This document shows positions 48,301 through 59,511 of a stretch of 64,000 nucleotides of DNA, one piece after another (the stretch's first letter is position 1; the number at the start of each line of letters is the position of its first letter). A program made the position numbers and the translations under genes. Under the pieces are notes generated by a model that was not told the DNA's origin, searched no databases, and saw only the letters and a list, made by a program, of their open reading frames with translations. Source of the DNA: Blasia pusilla (taxonomy: Eukaryota > Marchantiophyta > Marchantiopsida > Blasiales). The stretch is taken from contig CM114274.1 of the NCBI GenBank assembly GCA_050084515.1, forward strand, positions 19,778,001 through 19,842,000, written 5' to 3'.

Positions 48301-50280
48301 AGCATCCCATATTGGGTTAGCACTCTATCCATGATTGCATATCCTCCTCTCTCACTTAATTTTTCTATAAATGCAACCAAATTTATGCACTTCTAAAAGT
48401 GCTCAATCCGAATCAATACATACCAATTTTGTCCTTTCGTCAAAGGTAAAGCGCTAGCAAAATCCAAATTTCATTTGTAACCTAGCCCTATGATTATTAG
48501 CAAGTGCATCTACGCAGTTGGAGTATTGAAGATAATTGTACTCTATCACCTACAATACACATGGCAAAAATTGTTTGATGTTGGTTAAGGTATTTTTACC
48601 ATTTTCATTGGTTTTGTGCATTGTTGGACCAATCTTCTTATCTTTTCAACATTGGATACCAACACTGCTAGCCCCAACACTCTACAATTGTCCCTAGAAT
48701 ATACCATCACTAAAAAATCCTACAAAAAGATGGGCAACGCTTTCACGCACGACCTTGTGAGAAACATTTGACAAATACTAAAAATTTCTCCTCAAAGGCT
48801 CTCCCACAAGGAAATTCGAGTACCCACTTGTGCGTAGCAAACTTCTTCCGCCCCACTTACATCTTTCTGATGTTCAAAGGAAGTAAAAATGGCTCACGTG
48901 GCCAAGGTTTAACATAAACCAAAGATTCCGTATTTTTTTATAAAATTCTCAAAGATTCAATCCTTAGTTTTCCTTTGGACATCCCATCATTAACATCACA
49001 CCTATATTTTTACCAATATGGAAACCAAAAAATTGAAAATTTTCTACAATTTTAACCTAGAAAATTTCCCAAAATTTCCATATCGAATACTTTGCTAGAC
49101 TTTACGTACGGTCTACTCCACTTACAATTATACATAATATCATCAAGCCACATCCATCTTTTGCCATGAGGGAATTTGGAATGTAATATCTTAACTCCTA
49201 CCAAACCCTAAATGAAGTAGTGCTTCTTGGCTCAACATGAGATAAATAGACGACGTTTGGAAGCAATCTTTCTCATCTTGTATACTCTTGGGAAGAGCCA
49301 AAAAGACAACCTCAGCCCACCAAAAAGTCAACCTAATCAGTAACCTACACCCACATGTGTCGCCATCCATGAAGTCAATAAGCCATGGACCAGAAATACA
49401 AAATTAGGAAGGTTTTAGGAAACATCAATCTTAACACAAGATTAATGACCCAGACTTCATCTGACTACTAAGGAAAAAGATGCAACCGAACAACACGATA
49501 ATTCCCGACCTCTTTGACGCGAAAGAACTTTAATGATTGATCAACTATGGTGTGACAAAGAACGCATAGAAGTCCAAATAAATGATGATATTTATACTCA
49601 TTGGCCTCTTCGGTGTGAATTTAAATGAATACAGAAAATTTGAGAAAAAGGTAACGTAAAAGAACCATGGAAACCATTTTGTGCTGGTATAATGTGTGGT
49701 GTTGGCTTTACAGTAGACTTACACTAGTCTAGAGTTTGTAATATGGAGGGATAAAATAATCACGCAGCATGTAAATTTGTTTCCTTGGGGCTAGTGTTGT
49801 GTAACATTTTTTTTCTACCAAATATGAAGCAAAGAGACTCTTGCAAGTAAAAAAGTATCCTAAATGAATAATATAAATAAGCAAGTCTTATTTTAATCAT
49901 GAATTATGGGGAAAAAAACTGTATTCTACCAATAGAGAACGCATGATCCTATTTTTTTCATTATTAGTGTACAACCTATGTCATGAACGAGAGTGAGAAA
50001 ACTAACCATGGTATATAAATTTTCAATTTTCTTTCTTTTATCCGTAATATGAAAAAAAAAATTGGATCCAATTGCCACATATCAAACAAATGTTTATAAA
50101 TCAAGAAGAAATTTTACGATAGTAATATAATTTAAACACTTGCATTTAATAAGCAAGAATGAATAAACACAGATTTTAATTTAATATGATTTATTTTAAC
50201 ATGTGGTTTTCAATATACCCCTTCCCGGAGGCATACAGTAGTCTAAGTGTACAGTAGTTTTAAGTGCAGAGTACAATAGC
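48301..50280. other. AT-rich stretch without gene
   Basis: No ORF above about 60 codons of interest. ACAGTAGACTTACACTAGTCTA near 49.71 kb resembles ACAGTAGTCTAAGTGTACAGTAG near 50.24 kb at the edge of the following island, but not exactly. Confidence 0.45.
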
Positions 50281-53200
50281 CGATAAAAAATGAGGTCGCG
50301 GGTGGCCGACGGATGTTCCTGTTAAATTAGCAAAGTGATGATGCGCTTATATTACCGTTGCTCGCTGGAATCTAGGTCCACCTCATCTGTCTTCGGGAGT
50401 AGAGAGGGGATCAAACGAACGGTGGATGACGCGCTGCAAGCGAGATGCGATTCCGACCTGTGGATGAGTTTCACACAGAATCCTGTGTGAAACTCATTCA
50501 GCAGTTTGTCATTCAGTCTGTCTGAGAGGAGAGATTCAAAGAATGTGTGGGGAGTGCGAGTTTGACTGGAGTGAGATTCAAAGCATGTGCCGTAAGAAGG
50601 CTGTTATAACTGGCGTGAGGTCTTTTAAACCAGACGCGTCCGCTGTTGAAGTGACGATAGTTATGACTGGTCTTCCCAACCAGACCAGCCACACAAACCA
50701 TTACTTGCACGGAATAAGCAGGACTACTGGTCTCCCACTTGAAGAAACGCAGCACCGTGTGACGGAGGGCCTGGGTGACTTCTCACGAGTTACAATTAAA
50801 GGTCAGGGCCAGAATCGGACCTGAGCCACACATGTGCTTGCAACTTGTTTCTTGTTCAGGAAGTCTTGTTCACCAACAAGCAAATCCTGCGGTGGAAGTC
50901 GGCAAATTTTGCCATCACCAGTCTAGTGTTTCGTCTCTCGAGAAAACTACTACTGCAGACATGCATAGTCTATGTGGCAATAACTGTAGGTTTCATTTAT
51001 TCGGTTGCTACCGACGAAAGTCATGGCTGGTGCTTCAGCAGTTCCATATCCTCGAGGAAGATGGAATTGACTTAGAATATATCGTAGAAAATCCTATGAT
51101 TGAGGCCCTGCCAGCAAGTTGGCTAGTATTTCACATTTATGGTCCAAATACAAGCAATATAGGTTAATAGTTGCCGACTATGGTCCAAATTCAAGACAGG
51201 CGACTGCAGCGCCTCCCCGTTCTAGACCAAGGTGACGCTCGAGCAGAGCAAATGTTACGACTCAGGGAGTGCGATAGGAAACTATTGACTCGAAGGACAC
51301 AGATTGGTAGATGACGTAACGTAACAGTGACAGCTAGTTTGCAAAATCGAGATCCCCACTTAAAGCGCATATCGAGGAGGGCATTTCAAGGGCCGCTCAT
51401 GTCAGGAACGAAGGAAGAACAAGAATTGTCTGAACATAGGTCGTCGTCGATGGAATGAACGCGAACTTTTCTTCCAAGTTGACCGAGGATTGAGACAAAA
51501 TTACCTGAAAGTAGCATGGAGTAGGCTATTAGAGATTGACCAAGGTCCAGGACATTTGCAAGAGGGAGACTCTGACGAGATTGAATGAAGGTGGAGGCCA
51601 CCTAGAACCAGAAAGCCTAATTTGAGGAGATTAAATGAACGTTACGGACGCCTGCAACCGACAGGGTTCGTTGACGAGACTGATTGATGGTTCGACATAG
51701 CGAAACAAGCAAGAGCCCCGCTAATCGGCCCAGCGTGTTGGACAGTCGCGTTTGCGCAGAACACCAGATCAATAGCGAGCAATACGGAGCGAAAAAATAG
51801 TTCCGTTCCACTGAACGTTATGCACTGCACTTACTTCTCCTGAATCCTCTGGCCTCGTCCTGGTAGCTCTGATTGCAGTAAATCTGCTCGTCTAGGGCGT
51901 AGCGCATCGCAAGTGGGCGAGGGAACTCAGGGAGTTGCAGAGTTGCAGGCAGGATAAGGGAACAGCACCGTCGCCCGAGGTATAATGTATTCAGTCAAAG
52001 AGCGTCATTAAATTTACAAATTGTTCACTGTCATCTTACCCTCTGATTCATGTATTGCAGACCGGAACCATCAAATAGATTGAGCCTTCTCGTACCAACA
52101 CAACATCTAAGTCTTTGATGGCGTTCTGTCCGTCAACGTTTCATTATTGTCCGACTTCTAGAAGCGGAATCTGATAATCAACCGTCCCAATCCTTCCATT
52201 TTATTAGAGGAGACTCAGGAGACAGAGGGCAACCCTGTCAATCCTCCAGTTATAGCTCTCCCTCCAACCATTGCACAATCCCGACTGTGGCAGTCTCCAT
52301 GTCATCTTGAGAAACAGACTCAAACAGAGTGGACAGTCCTGAAAACGTTTATGTGAAGGGCACAAAAAAGGAATGTGAGAGTAGCGAGAAACCACATGGT
52401 CAAAGCCGGTATTACAGTAAACGATTTGAGTGTAATTAAATGTGGACCTTTGGAATTCCCAGTTTTAGCCTATCGAAATGGCAGATCAACTGTTGTGTCA
52501 TCGTCTACGAGCCTATTCCATTGTATTTCATGGGCTCTCAGCTGAATGGAAAAAGAAGTCTAGCACCAATTGTGAAGAAGTCCTTAAAGGAAGATACAAG
52601 GGACGACTTAGGGTCGAATAAGAAATAGAGGATTGCACACTCACCAGAGTCGAAGATGGCATACTTAACAACCGATCGGAAATCACAGTCAAAGAAACAA
52701 AAGTTCCACGAATTCTGAGGCATTGTCATACCAGTTTGCATTCAGCAGCGCAGAATAAACTATTAAACACGGCATGCACTGTAGCAAAGTTCGAAATCCG
52801 CGACCCGTGCACGATTGGTCGCATTTGCTGTGAGGCGGATATTCATTGCGGGTTTTGAAACCACAGTCGTAGTGAACTGGTATCAAATTACATGAGGCGT
52901 ATCAACCATTGAACAAAACCCCGTGGCCAAGACAGTATTCCCAACACCTTCTTCTTTTGGCGCTAGGGAACCTAATGTCGGAGCCGGGGAATACTGTTGA
53001 CCTACGCTGCTTGCATCCAGCCTGAAATTTTTTATGTTTTATTCTATTGGGTGTCATTTGAAGTTTTGAGCCTGCATGAGACAATATTATGCGCTGATCA
53101 ATTAATGAGGTTTACGTACATATTCGCTCATACTTAGTAGAGAAGATAGGGGGGATATGATGAATAGCGGTCCTTGTTAAGGTAGGTAGTCCAGCTGTTG

Positions 53201-54665
53201 GAGTGTGACTATCACGCGGTACTTTTGCTCTTCAAGATGTGCAAGGGGTAGGACTTGAGCGAAGTCGTCGAACGTACTTTTGACGGGTTAGACCTCTGTC
53301 AACGAGTTAAAGTAGATTCTCGCGACAGCAGACGCAACTCTGAGTCAGGGATTTTGGAAGAAAATTTATACACCAGGTTTCCACATCTTCTCATTCATGG
53401 ATTCGTACTTCTAACGCGACCATGGATTTTAAGGGACTGTCTTGAACGAGTAGAAATGTGTCGCGTTTGAGAGTCAAATACACTTAAAAATCACGGGGAA
53501 AAACACAGAGATCGTCGTGAACCGGGTAATGTGCCAGCTGATTCTCGTCAGATTCTCCGGGCATGCACGTCAGTCGCTCGGGCAGTAACTGAAAGCCAAA
53601 CAGGAACAGTCAACTGCAAAACATCTGGGGACATTGAGTGTTTACAAGGGTTTTCTTCTTTGAGAGTAGCCAAGCGGCAACTTACACCGAATTTATATTG
53701 GCCAGTTAGATTCCTAATACGGAATTTTCACATACATCCACAAGTTACCTGTAACTCGAGTCTCGCGCTTTGTCCGCTTCTACGACTCTGGTGATTATGT
53801 ACATCATAAAAACATACAAATTACAAGCATCACGGATCCATTTTGATTCCAGCAAGAGCAACTTTGCCGAAACGCGTTTGACATCGTCAAAATAAAAGAT
53901 CCAATTAAGACTTGCTGGTAGCCCACTGATACAGTAAGATCTCCTTTCACCTTACCTAGAAGCGCAACGCTATCTGGCCCCGGTAGATATCTTGTTTTCT
54001 CCGTGCTCGGGAAGTCAGGGAAAGGCATTCATCAGTGCTCGTCACATTTAAGATAAAGATCCGACGTGTTCGATAAGAACCGCAAGGCAGGAAAGGCCAC
54101 AAACAACCGGACTGCAACTCGCGAACCATCAGCACGGGGCTGCTGTCTGACCCAATCGTTTCCACGTCTGTTTCCTGACTCGTTGCCTCAATCCAATCCC
54201 GAGAAGCACCGCGAAAACTCTCATCGTATACCATGGGTCCAACTTCAAACTTCAAAGGTCCTCCTCTCGAATCCGACAACCTCCTCTTATCGCCAAAATT
54301 TCAAAACCTGCCATCAGTCTACTAACCCATCGGACCGTGCGGGATGGCAGGCCGCAGGTCAGCATTGGGCGCGCTTAATGCTGACATGTCAGACTTTGCA
54401 GGGGCCAGATCATCCTATACCATATCCTATACTCCTAGGTTATACCAGGAACTCGCAGGAAGTGGTGAGTGGGAGACTAACATGCGGGCCCCGGAAGCGC
54501 GCGTCTTCTGACCCGCTTTATAGACCTACGACCTGAATACCGGCGAGACAGCATGAGAGAACACCTGTGCGACCACGAGATTGGATCGGAAGGCCGACAT
54601 AGAGAAATTGCTGTTTTCAGTACCGAAAGCCTGGTGAACGTCTTACCTCGGGGGAAATATGGTAG
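50281..54665. other. CpG-rich island of 4.4 kb with no recognisable gene
   Basis: Composition changes sharply at both edges: balanced base content and frequent CG dinucleotides (for example 5 CG in 51661-51720 and 4 in 54121-54180, against none in 27001-27060 or 26101-26160). The longest ORFs (50775-51167 plus, 54066-54536 plus, 53956-54279 minus) carry no domain I recognise. Low decay of CG suggests that the DNA is unmethylated or recently arrived. A long non-coding transcript unit, an intron-rich host gene with short exons, or an inserted foreign segment are all possible. Bacterial contamination is unlikely because coding density is far too low. Confidence 0.45.
50464..50497. repeat. Perfect 15-bp inverted repeat with 4-base loop
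   Basis: ATGAGTTTCACACAG at 50464-50478 and its exact complement at 50483-50497 flank AATC. It lies near the left edge of the CpG-rich island. Confidence 0.95.
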
Positions 54666-54689
54666 CTAAACACCTATAGACAGTATTTT

Positions 54690-55420
54690 AGTTTTTCAAA
54701 AAAGAAAACTATTGTGGCGGCCCCAAAAGTGGGCTCTTCTCTAAATAATAATAATATGAAAAATTTAAGTGTGCACCTAGATAGAAAAGACATTGAGTAT
54801 CACCCCTAGATAAGTAATATTTTTTAAAAAATTATTTCGCTTTTGGTTCAATTTCATGTGTCTACATCGTAGGAGCCCTTAGAACTCATTCGAAGAAGGA
54901 TTTTTTTAACCCTGTCTTTTTTTAATTATATAAACTAAAAAATTTGTATTATAAAGGCATTAACATTTAAATTTGTGTATAGAAATCTTCAATACGAACT
55001 GAATAATACAAATCAAAAATAAGAATACAAAAGAAATCATAATTCCAATTTTGTTGCATATAAATAGAAAATATTTTTTAGGCCTTCAATACAAACCACC
55101 GGGAGGCGTTACCTATGCAATACAAACAACATGGAGACAAAAGTAGGCATGGGAGTTTGTAATCTTCAATACAAACTGAGATACGCTACATTAGAGGAGA
55201 AGAATACAAAAAATGTGTATGGATACAAAGTTGAATATATTATATCAATCGAATCGAAAGTTGAGAGTTTAACATTTACATCAAGTATTACACATTATTA
55301 CATACAAAGGATGTAATACAAAGGTAATCAGATACAAAATCATAAAACATCTATATTATAATGTGAGGAGGGGGAGTTACTTAATATGGTAGTTATTTTT
55401 CCTTAAAGAAAATAAGCTCC
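54690..55420. mobile_element. Possible MITE-like AT-rich element with ATACAAA clusters
   Basis: ATACAAA occurs about ten times between 55004 and 55340. The ends (TTTTTCAAAAAAGAAAACTATT near 54.69 kb and, reversed, TTTCTTTAAGGAAAAATAACTA near 55.41 kb) are weakly inverted. GTGGCGGCCCCA beside the left end recurs, reversed, near 40.55 kb. Evidence is suggestive only. Confidence 0.3.
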
Positions 55421-55740
55421 TCCCTAAATAGATGTCTCAACTTCCTTCTTAGAGACATAACAACCAAAAATATTTGAGGACAAGTGTAACTCCCTGCAGC
55501 CACATATTTGAATGTCTTAAATTCAGATTTGATTTAGGTAATAAAAGTAAAGAGCTGAAGTAGCCATTTGCGTTGGGACAAACATCAAAACAGTATTTAA
55601 AGAGTTATGTGTGCTCCATACAATGACACTTCTTAATGCTATTATCTCTAGAAACGGACACTTACGAGCATATGAGCTGCTTAAGTGCAAACAAATGCTT
55701 GGCTTGAGTTACTTTGGAGAAGGAAGTCGAGGCAGAATAG

Positions 55741-55995
55741 GGGGATCTACCATTTCGAGAGAGGAGGGAGGGCAAAGACTTCCATCGGAAGGTTGAGAAT
55801 GTTGAAGAAGATTTGAAGAACAAGTTCAACGATTCCGTCGGCAAGGTTCAGAACTCGGGGAAGAACTTGCAATCGAAGGTCGAGCTCGCTGGAGATGGGC
55901 TGAAGCAAAATTTCAAGAAAGTTACAGGCGAGGCGCAGGAGATAGGAAGAGACGTCCAATCCAATCATACGCGAATTCATTCATTCATTATCGCG
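55741..55995 (+). pseudogene. Fragment of an amphipathic, LEA-like protein
   Basis: The plus frame opens after a TAG at 55738 and reads KDFHRKVENVEEDLKNKFND, then VGKVQNSGKNLQSKVELAGD, then KKVTGEAQEIGRDVQ. It is rich in Lys, Glu, Gly and Asn, without Cys or Trp, and forms a long amphipathic helix, like group 3 LEA or similar stress proteins. The only ATG nearby (55799) is in another frame. It runs into unrelated sequence and then the TC array, so it is a fragment or one exon. LEA is only a resemblance; no signature motif is exact. Confidence 0.35.
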
Positions 55996-56034
55996 GTTCA
56001 TTACGCAGTCCAACGTAGCTCATCTAATATGGTA

Positions 56035-56220
<186 letters not shown>

Positions 56221-56260
56221 CGGGCATTCATAGTCAGCGAATAGTGTGCGGGCATTCATT

Positions 56261-57074
56261 CTAGTCTCGGGAGCTCATGCTCCTATAATTGCTGAGAGAG
56301 AGGGACCCCATCACCCGACTTCCACCTCCACCATCACCCGACAGCAGCATGAGCAACAACACTATGCTCCCCTTCGCATTTGTGTGCGTAGAGCTTATGT
56401 CTTTGTGGAAGATTCCTACAATCAAGCTGCGAATCGCACTCAGAAGAATTGAAAGGGCGTTTGACTCTCTGGTTCCAAGGTGAAGAAGATTTTCGTCCTC
56501 TAAGCCCCAGCGATTACGAAACTCGAGCTCCTTCACATTCGTGCGGAGACCGAGCACGGCCCCGAACGCAAATTTATCACGAAGGTCGCAGCATGCCAGT
56601 TGCAAACGCTCAAGAGTGGGACAACGCTTCAGGAGCTCTACGGGTCTCGGTTGCCGGTCAATGTACTTGCAACTTTCTAACCGTAATGTCCACAAACGTT
56701 CATAGTAGCTCAGTGTTTCCACCCACCCTTCCTCGAATCCTATACTCGATAATGTGATTTCCTCCAGCATCAAACAACATTGCCCGATTGCGGCAATGCC
56801 TGCGAAGCTAGCCTCACAACCAATGATCTCAAGCTTCATTAGACGCGTCGGCGCTTCTTGCGGGTGTCAATCCTACATCCGTAAACGAGCATCCGCTAAG
56901 CCCTTCTACCGTGCCCACTAATCGCAAGATCTGCACATTCTGGAATTTTGCTACAGCAGATATCGTCTCATCGGAGCACTGATGTATCTCAAGCTCCTGC
57001 AGCAATGGACATCCTTCCGCCAGACTCACCAACGAGACGTGGATAACCGTAATGTCCTCAGACTGTCCCTTCAA
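56261..57074 (-). pseudogene. F-box/LRR protein fragment, SKP2-like plant family
   Basis: The minus-strand frame from 57074 reads VSLVSLAEGCPLLQELEIHQ, then CSDETISAVAKFQNVQILRL, then GLSGCSFTDVGLT. The second frame (from about 56839) continues KLEIIGCEASFAGIAAIGQC, then LEEITLSSIGFEEGWVETLS, then PTLERLQLACCDLRDK and a WGLEDENLLHL end near 56470. These are leucine-rich repeats of the type in plant F-box proteins such as Arabidopsis At5g07670/At5g51370, which choose substrates for SCF ubiquitin ligases. A frameshift near 56855 splits the LRR run. The N-terminal F-box is absent, and homology stops before 56470. It is a truncated pseudogene or captured fragment. A copy of its first part lies at 58379-58454. 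Confidence 0.75.
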
Positions 57075-57126
57075 TAGTCATGAAACTAGACTTTTCACAT
57101 GTATTCGTTTAGGAACAAAGATCCAT

Positions 57127-57333
57127 TGTGCTCGGGCCAATAGTGCACTATGCTGACGGCCTTCGGATGTTTTCTCCTCTTGAATATATTCCTCATTTTA
57201 ATGTAGCGGCTAGCGATGCTACTGGTTTTTCAGCTATATCTATTCCTGTTCTAGATTTAATGGCATAATGCTGGGGTAGAGGGCAATCTAAAGGTAGTCT
57301 TTGTCCCAGTTTTGAAGAAGCTTTTGTGAAGGA
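57127..57333 (+). pseudogene. Lead-in to the duplicated unknown coding segment
   Basis: The plus frame reads PIVHYADGLRMFSPLEYIPH, then FNVAASDATGFSAISIPVLD, with one stop, then PSFEEAFVKDSADCPP running into the duplicated unit. The composition looks like real protein. Family not recognised. Confidence 0.35.
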
Positions 57334-57830
57334 CAGTGCAGATTGTCCTCCACCCAAAGACCACATTGGAGAGCACGAGTACCCTGGACTTTCAATATAT
57401 TCAGACGGAGTTGTTGTAAATATGGATCTAAGAGAGACCTCAATCCTAGATAATGAAGTCACTCCTGTTGACCTGGAGGTACAGAGCGAGTCCGTTACTA
57501 CTTCCAAGGTAGAGAAATATTTTGTGAATGTGGAAGACTGTGAAAGAAGCCGGGTCCTCGGATGTTACCCAACCACTGAACTTTTGTCTCCTGAAGAAAG
57601 AAAAAGCCATGTCTCTAAGCCAGTTGCATCCACCCTTTTACAATCCACCTGTGGGGATGGTGATAAATGTCACACTAGGGGATATCCAAGCAAGAATGAT
57701 GAAAGGTCGGAAACATTGCATCGACAGATTTCCTGTGGCAGATGTGGATTTCAATTCGGTATGCTAAGCAGTCCAGAGCCCATCAAGATAACCAAGTCCT
57801 ACTTAATAGCTTTAGTGGACTCCAACAACG
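57334..57830 (+). pseudogene. Unknown coding segment, tandem copy A (497 bp)
   Basis: The plus frame stays open through the whole unit: IGEHEYPGLSIYSDGVVVNM, then DLRETSILDNEVTPVDLEVQ, then CERSRVLGCYPTTELLSPEE, then ISCGRCGFQFGMLSSPEPIK. Codons are varied and free of low complexity, so this is probably an exon of a real protein. Two CxxC-like pairs are not clearly zinc ligands. I do not recognise the family. The unit is followed directly by a second copy. Confidence 0.5.
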
Positions 57831-58325
57831 CAGTGCAGATTGTCTTCCACCCAAAGACCTCATTGGAGAGCACGAATACCCTGGACTTTCAATATATTTA
57901 GACGGAGCTGTTGTAAATATGGATCTAAGAGAGACCTCAATCATAGATAATGAAGTCACTCCTGCTGACCTGGAGAGTACAGAGCGAGTCCTTTCGCTTC
58001 CAAGGTAGAGAAATATTTTGTGAATGTGGAAGCTGTGAAAGAAGCCGGGTCCTCGGATGTTACCCAACCATCGAACATTTGTCTCTGAAGAAAGGAAGAG
58101 CCATGTCTCTAAGCCGATTGCATCCACCCTTTTACAATCCATCGTGGGGATGGTGATAAATGTCACACGGGGATATCCAAGCAAGAATGATGAAAGGTCG
58201 GAAGCGATTGCATCGGCCAGATTTTCTGTGGCGAGATGTGGATTTCAATTCAGTATGCTAAGCGTCGAGCCCATCAAGATAACCAAGTCCTACTTAACAA
58301 CTTTAGTGGACTCCAACAACGACAG
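57831..58325 (+). pseudogene. Unknown coding segment, tandem copy B
   Basis: It starts with the same CAGTGCAGATTGTC as copy A, 497 bases later, and follows it closely to about 58320. Small indels (for example AGACTG against AGCTG near 58033, and several around 58080-58260) break the frame that is open in copy A. Copy B is therefore the decayed one. A third start, CAGTGTAG, is seen at 58323 and then diverges. Confidence 0.6.
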
Positions 58326-58368
58326 TGTAGGTGACGGTCTTTCCTCAAGTTCAGCGGTGTATCTGACG

Positions 58369-58560
58369 GGAATAGGGATCGTCTCATCAGAGCACTGATG
58401 TATCTCAAGCTCCTGCACCAATGGACATCCTTCCGCCATACTCACCAACGAGACTTCTCCAAAGACATAGAGAGCATAGCATATTGAAAAAGCTCTGGAT
58501 GCGCGCAACACATTCTGCCAGAAGGGGTTCGAACCCGGCCCACTTGGCCCGCACTTCACG
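58369..58560 (-). pseudogene. Second F-box/LRR fragment (duplicate of 56963-57038)
   Basis: 58379-58454 is the same as 56963-57038 at 73 of 76 bases and encodes EVSLVSMAEGCPLVQELEIH followed by QCSDETI on the minus strand. Beyond this core the two copies differ. The upstream part (ICYALYVFG) is not a recognisable LRR. The two direct repeats flank the duplicated unknown segment, so that segment interrupts the F-box gene. Confidence 0.7.
58525..58536. promoter_or_regulatory. 12-bp palindrome GGGTTCGAACCC, Pol III B-box-like
   Basis: It matches the tRNA T-loop / B-box consensus GGTTCGAANCC. No acceptor stem, anticodon arm or A-box is found around it on either strand, so it is not a tRNA gene. 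It could be a SINE remnant. Confidence 0.35.
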
Positions 58561-58925
58561 ACTCGGCCTTACTCACATAGCCCTGTTATATGTCAAGGGC
58601 TAGGGGCATGGGGTGATTTAAGTGCACCATACTAGGAGGACTTCGGCTTTTACTTATGAATTTTTTTTTCTTATGCTCTTATTTGGTTTTTATTATTTGA
58701 GTCTTATGAAATTATATTAGTAGTTCTGTTTTTTTACTTGAATTATCTAATTATATTGAAATTTTAATATGCTCTTTTTAAATTTGCAGTGAATAATATT
58801 GTATATGTAGCCATGTGGAGTGAGGCTAACTAGCTTACGCCATGTCAACTCTCGTATCGAGATGCAAGAGGCCGATAATTATGGAAGAAATTGTAATAAA
58901 TAGGAGTCCTGAATATTTGGTAGAG
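58561..58925. other. AT-rich stretch before the Helitron ORFs
   Basis: No gene. The Helitron 5' end (expected TC, after an A) probably lies in or upstream of this stretch but cannot be pinned down. Confidence 0.4.
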
Positions 58926-58929
58926 AGAG

Positions 58930-59235
58930 ATGAACATAGATATTCACTATCTCGCTCTGAACGAAAACGACAATTGTTTGATGTTTGATGAGACTGAGGA
59001 GGTTAGAGAAGTCTCAATAGGCGAGGAAATTGTGATTACTCTCAATAGTAATGAGAGATACTCTGTACATATTTGTCATGGTCTTGAAGAACTTGATGAT
59101 GGAGAATATTCCTACACTTCCCTCTATGATTCCGAGGGATGGTATGTTGGTGATGAGTTCGACCTAGAATATTGGTGTATGGATTATGGGGATTTAGACA
59201 TAAGTGCAGATAATCGAGATATTGGAGATAAGTAG
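58930..59235 (+). CDS. Small acidic protein or exon, unknown
   Basis: An intact frame of 101 codons from ATG to TAG. It is strongly acidic (runs such as EELDDGEYSY and EFDLEYWCMDYGDLDISADN) and lacks basic patches. It starts shortly after a composition change and precedes the Helitron exons in the same orientation. It may be the first exon of the Helitron protein or of a passenger gene. No domain is recognised. Confidence 0.4.
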   Translation: MNIDIHYLALNENDNCLMFDETEEVREVSIGEEIVITLNSNERYSVHICHGLEELDDGEYSYTSLYDSEGWYVGDEFDLEYWCMDYGDLDISADNRDIGDK

Positions 59236-59511
59236 CCTAGAGAATACTATCTATTGTGTATGTCCAATTAATCATCTAATCCATGTTGGTTTTGTTCTCA
59301 GATATGTCTGTTTGAGATTGTTGAGTTGAGCAAACGATCAAGTTTCATTTCTTTGGGAGTGGAGTGACTCAAAAAAGTAAGTCTTCTCTGCTTGTGTTCT
59401 AATATTCAGGTGTGGAGATTTACTATCCTTTTCTATTGAGTATTTCTTTCATTCTTTTGAAATATTTCTTTTATTTAAATAATTATTTGGATAATGCAGG
59501 ATACTTTATAA

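Noticed and set aside
50513-54536. Several 60-156 codon ORFs in the CpG-rich island as genes
   Set aside because: No domain or splice pattern could be recognised and frames on both strands are similar in length; kept only as an unexplained region.
50281-54665. Bacterial contamination
   Set aside because: Coding density is far too low and no ribosome-binding or operon layout is seen.
58500-58580. tRNA gene around GGTTCGAACCC
   Set aside because: No acceptor stem, D-arm or anticodon arm can be folded on either strand.
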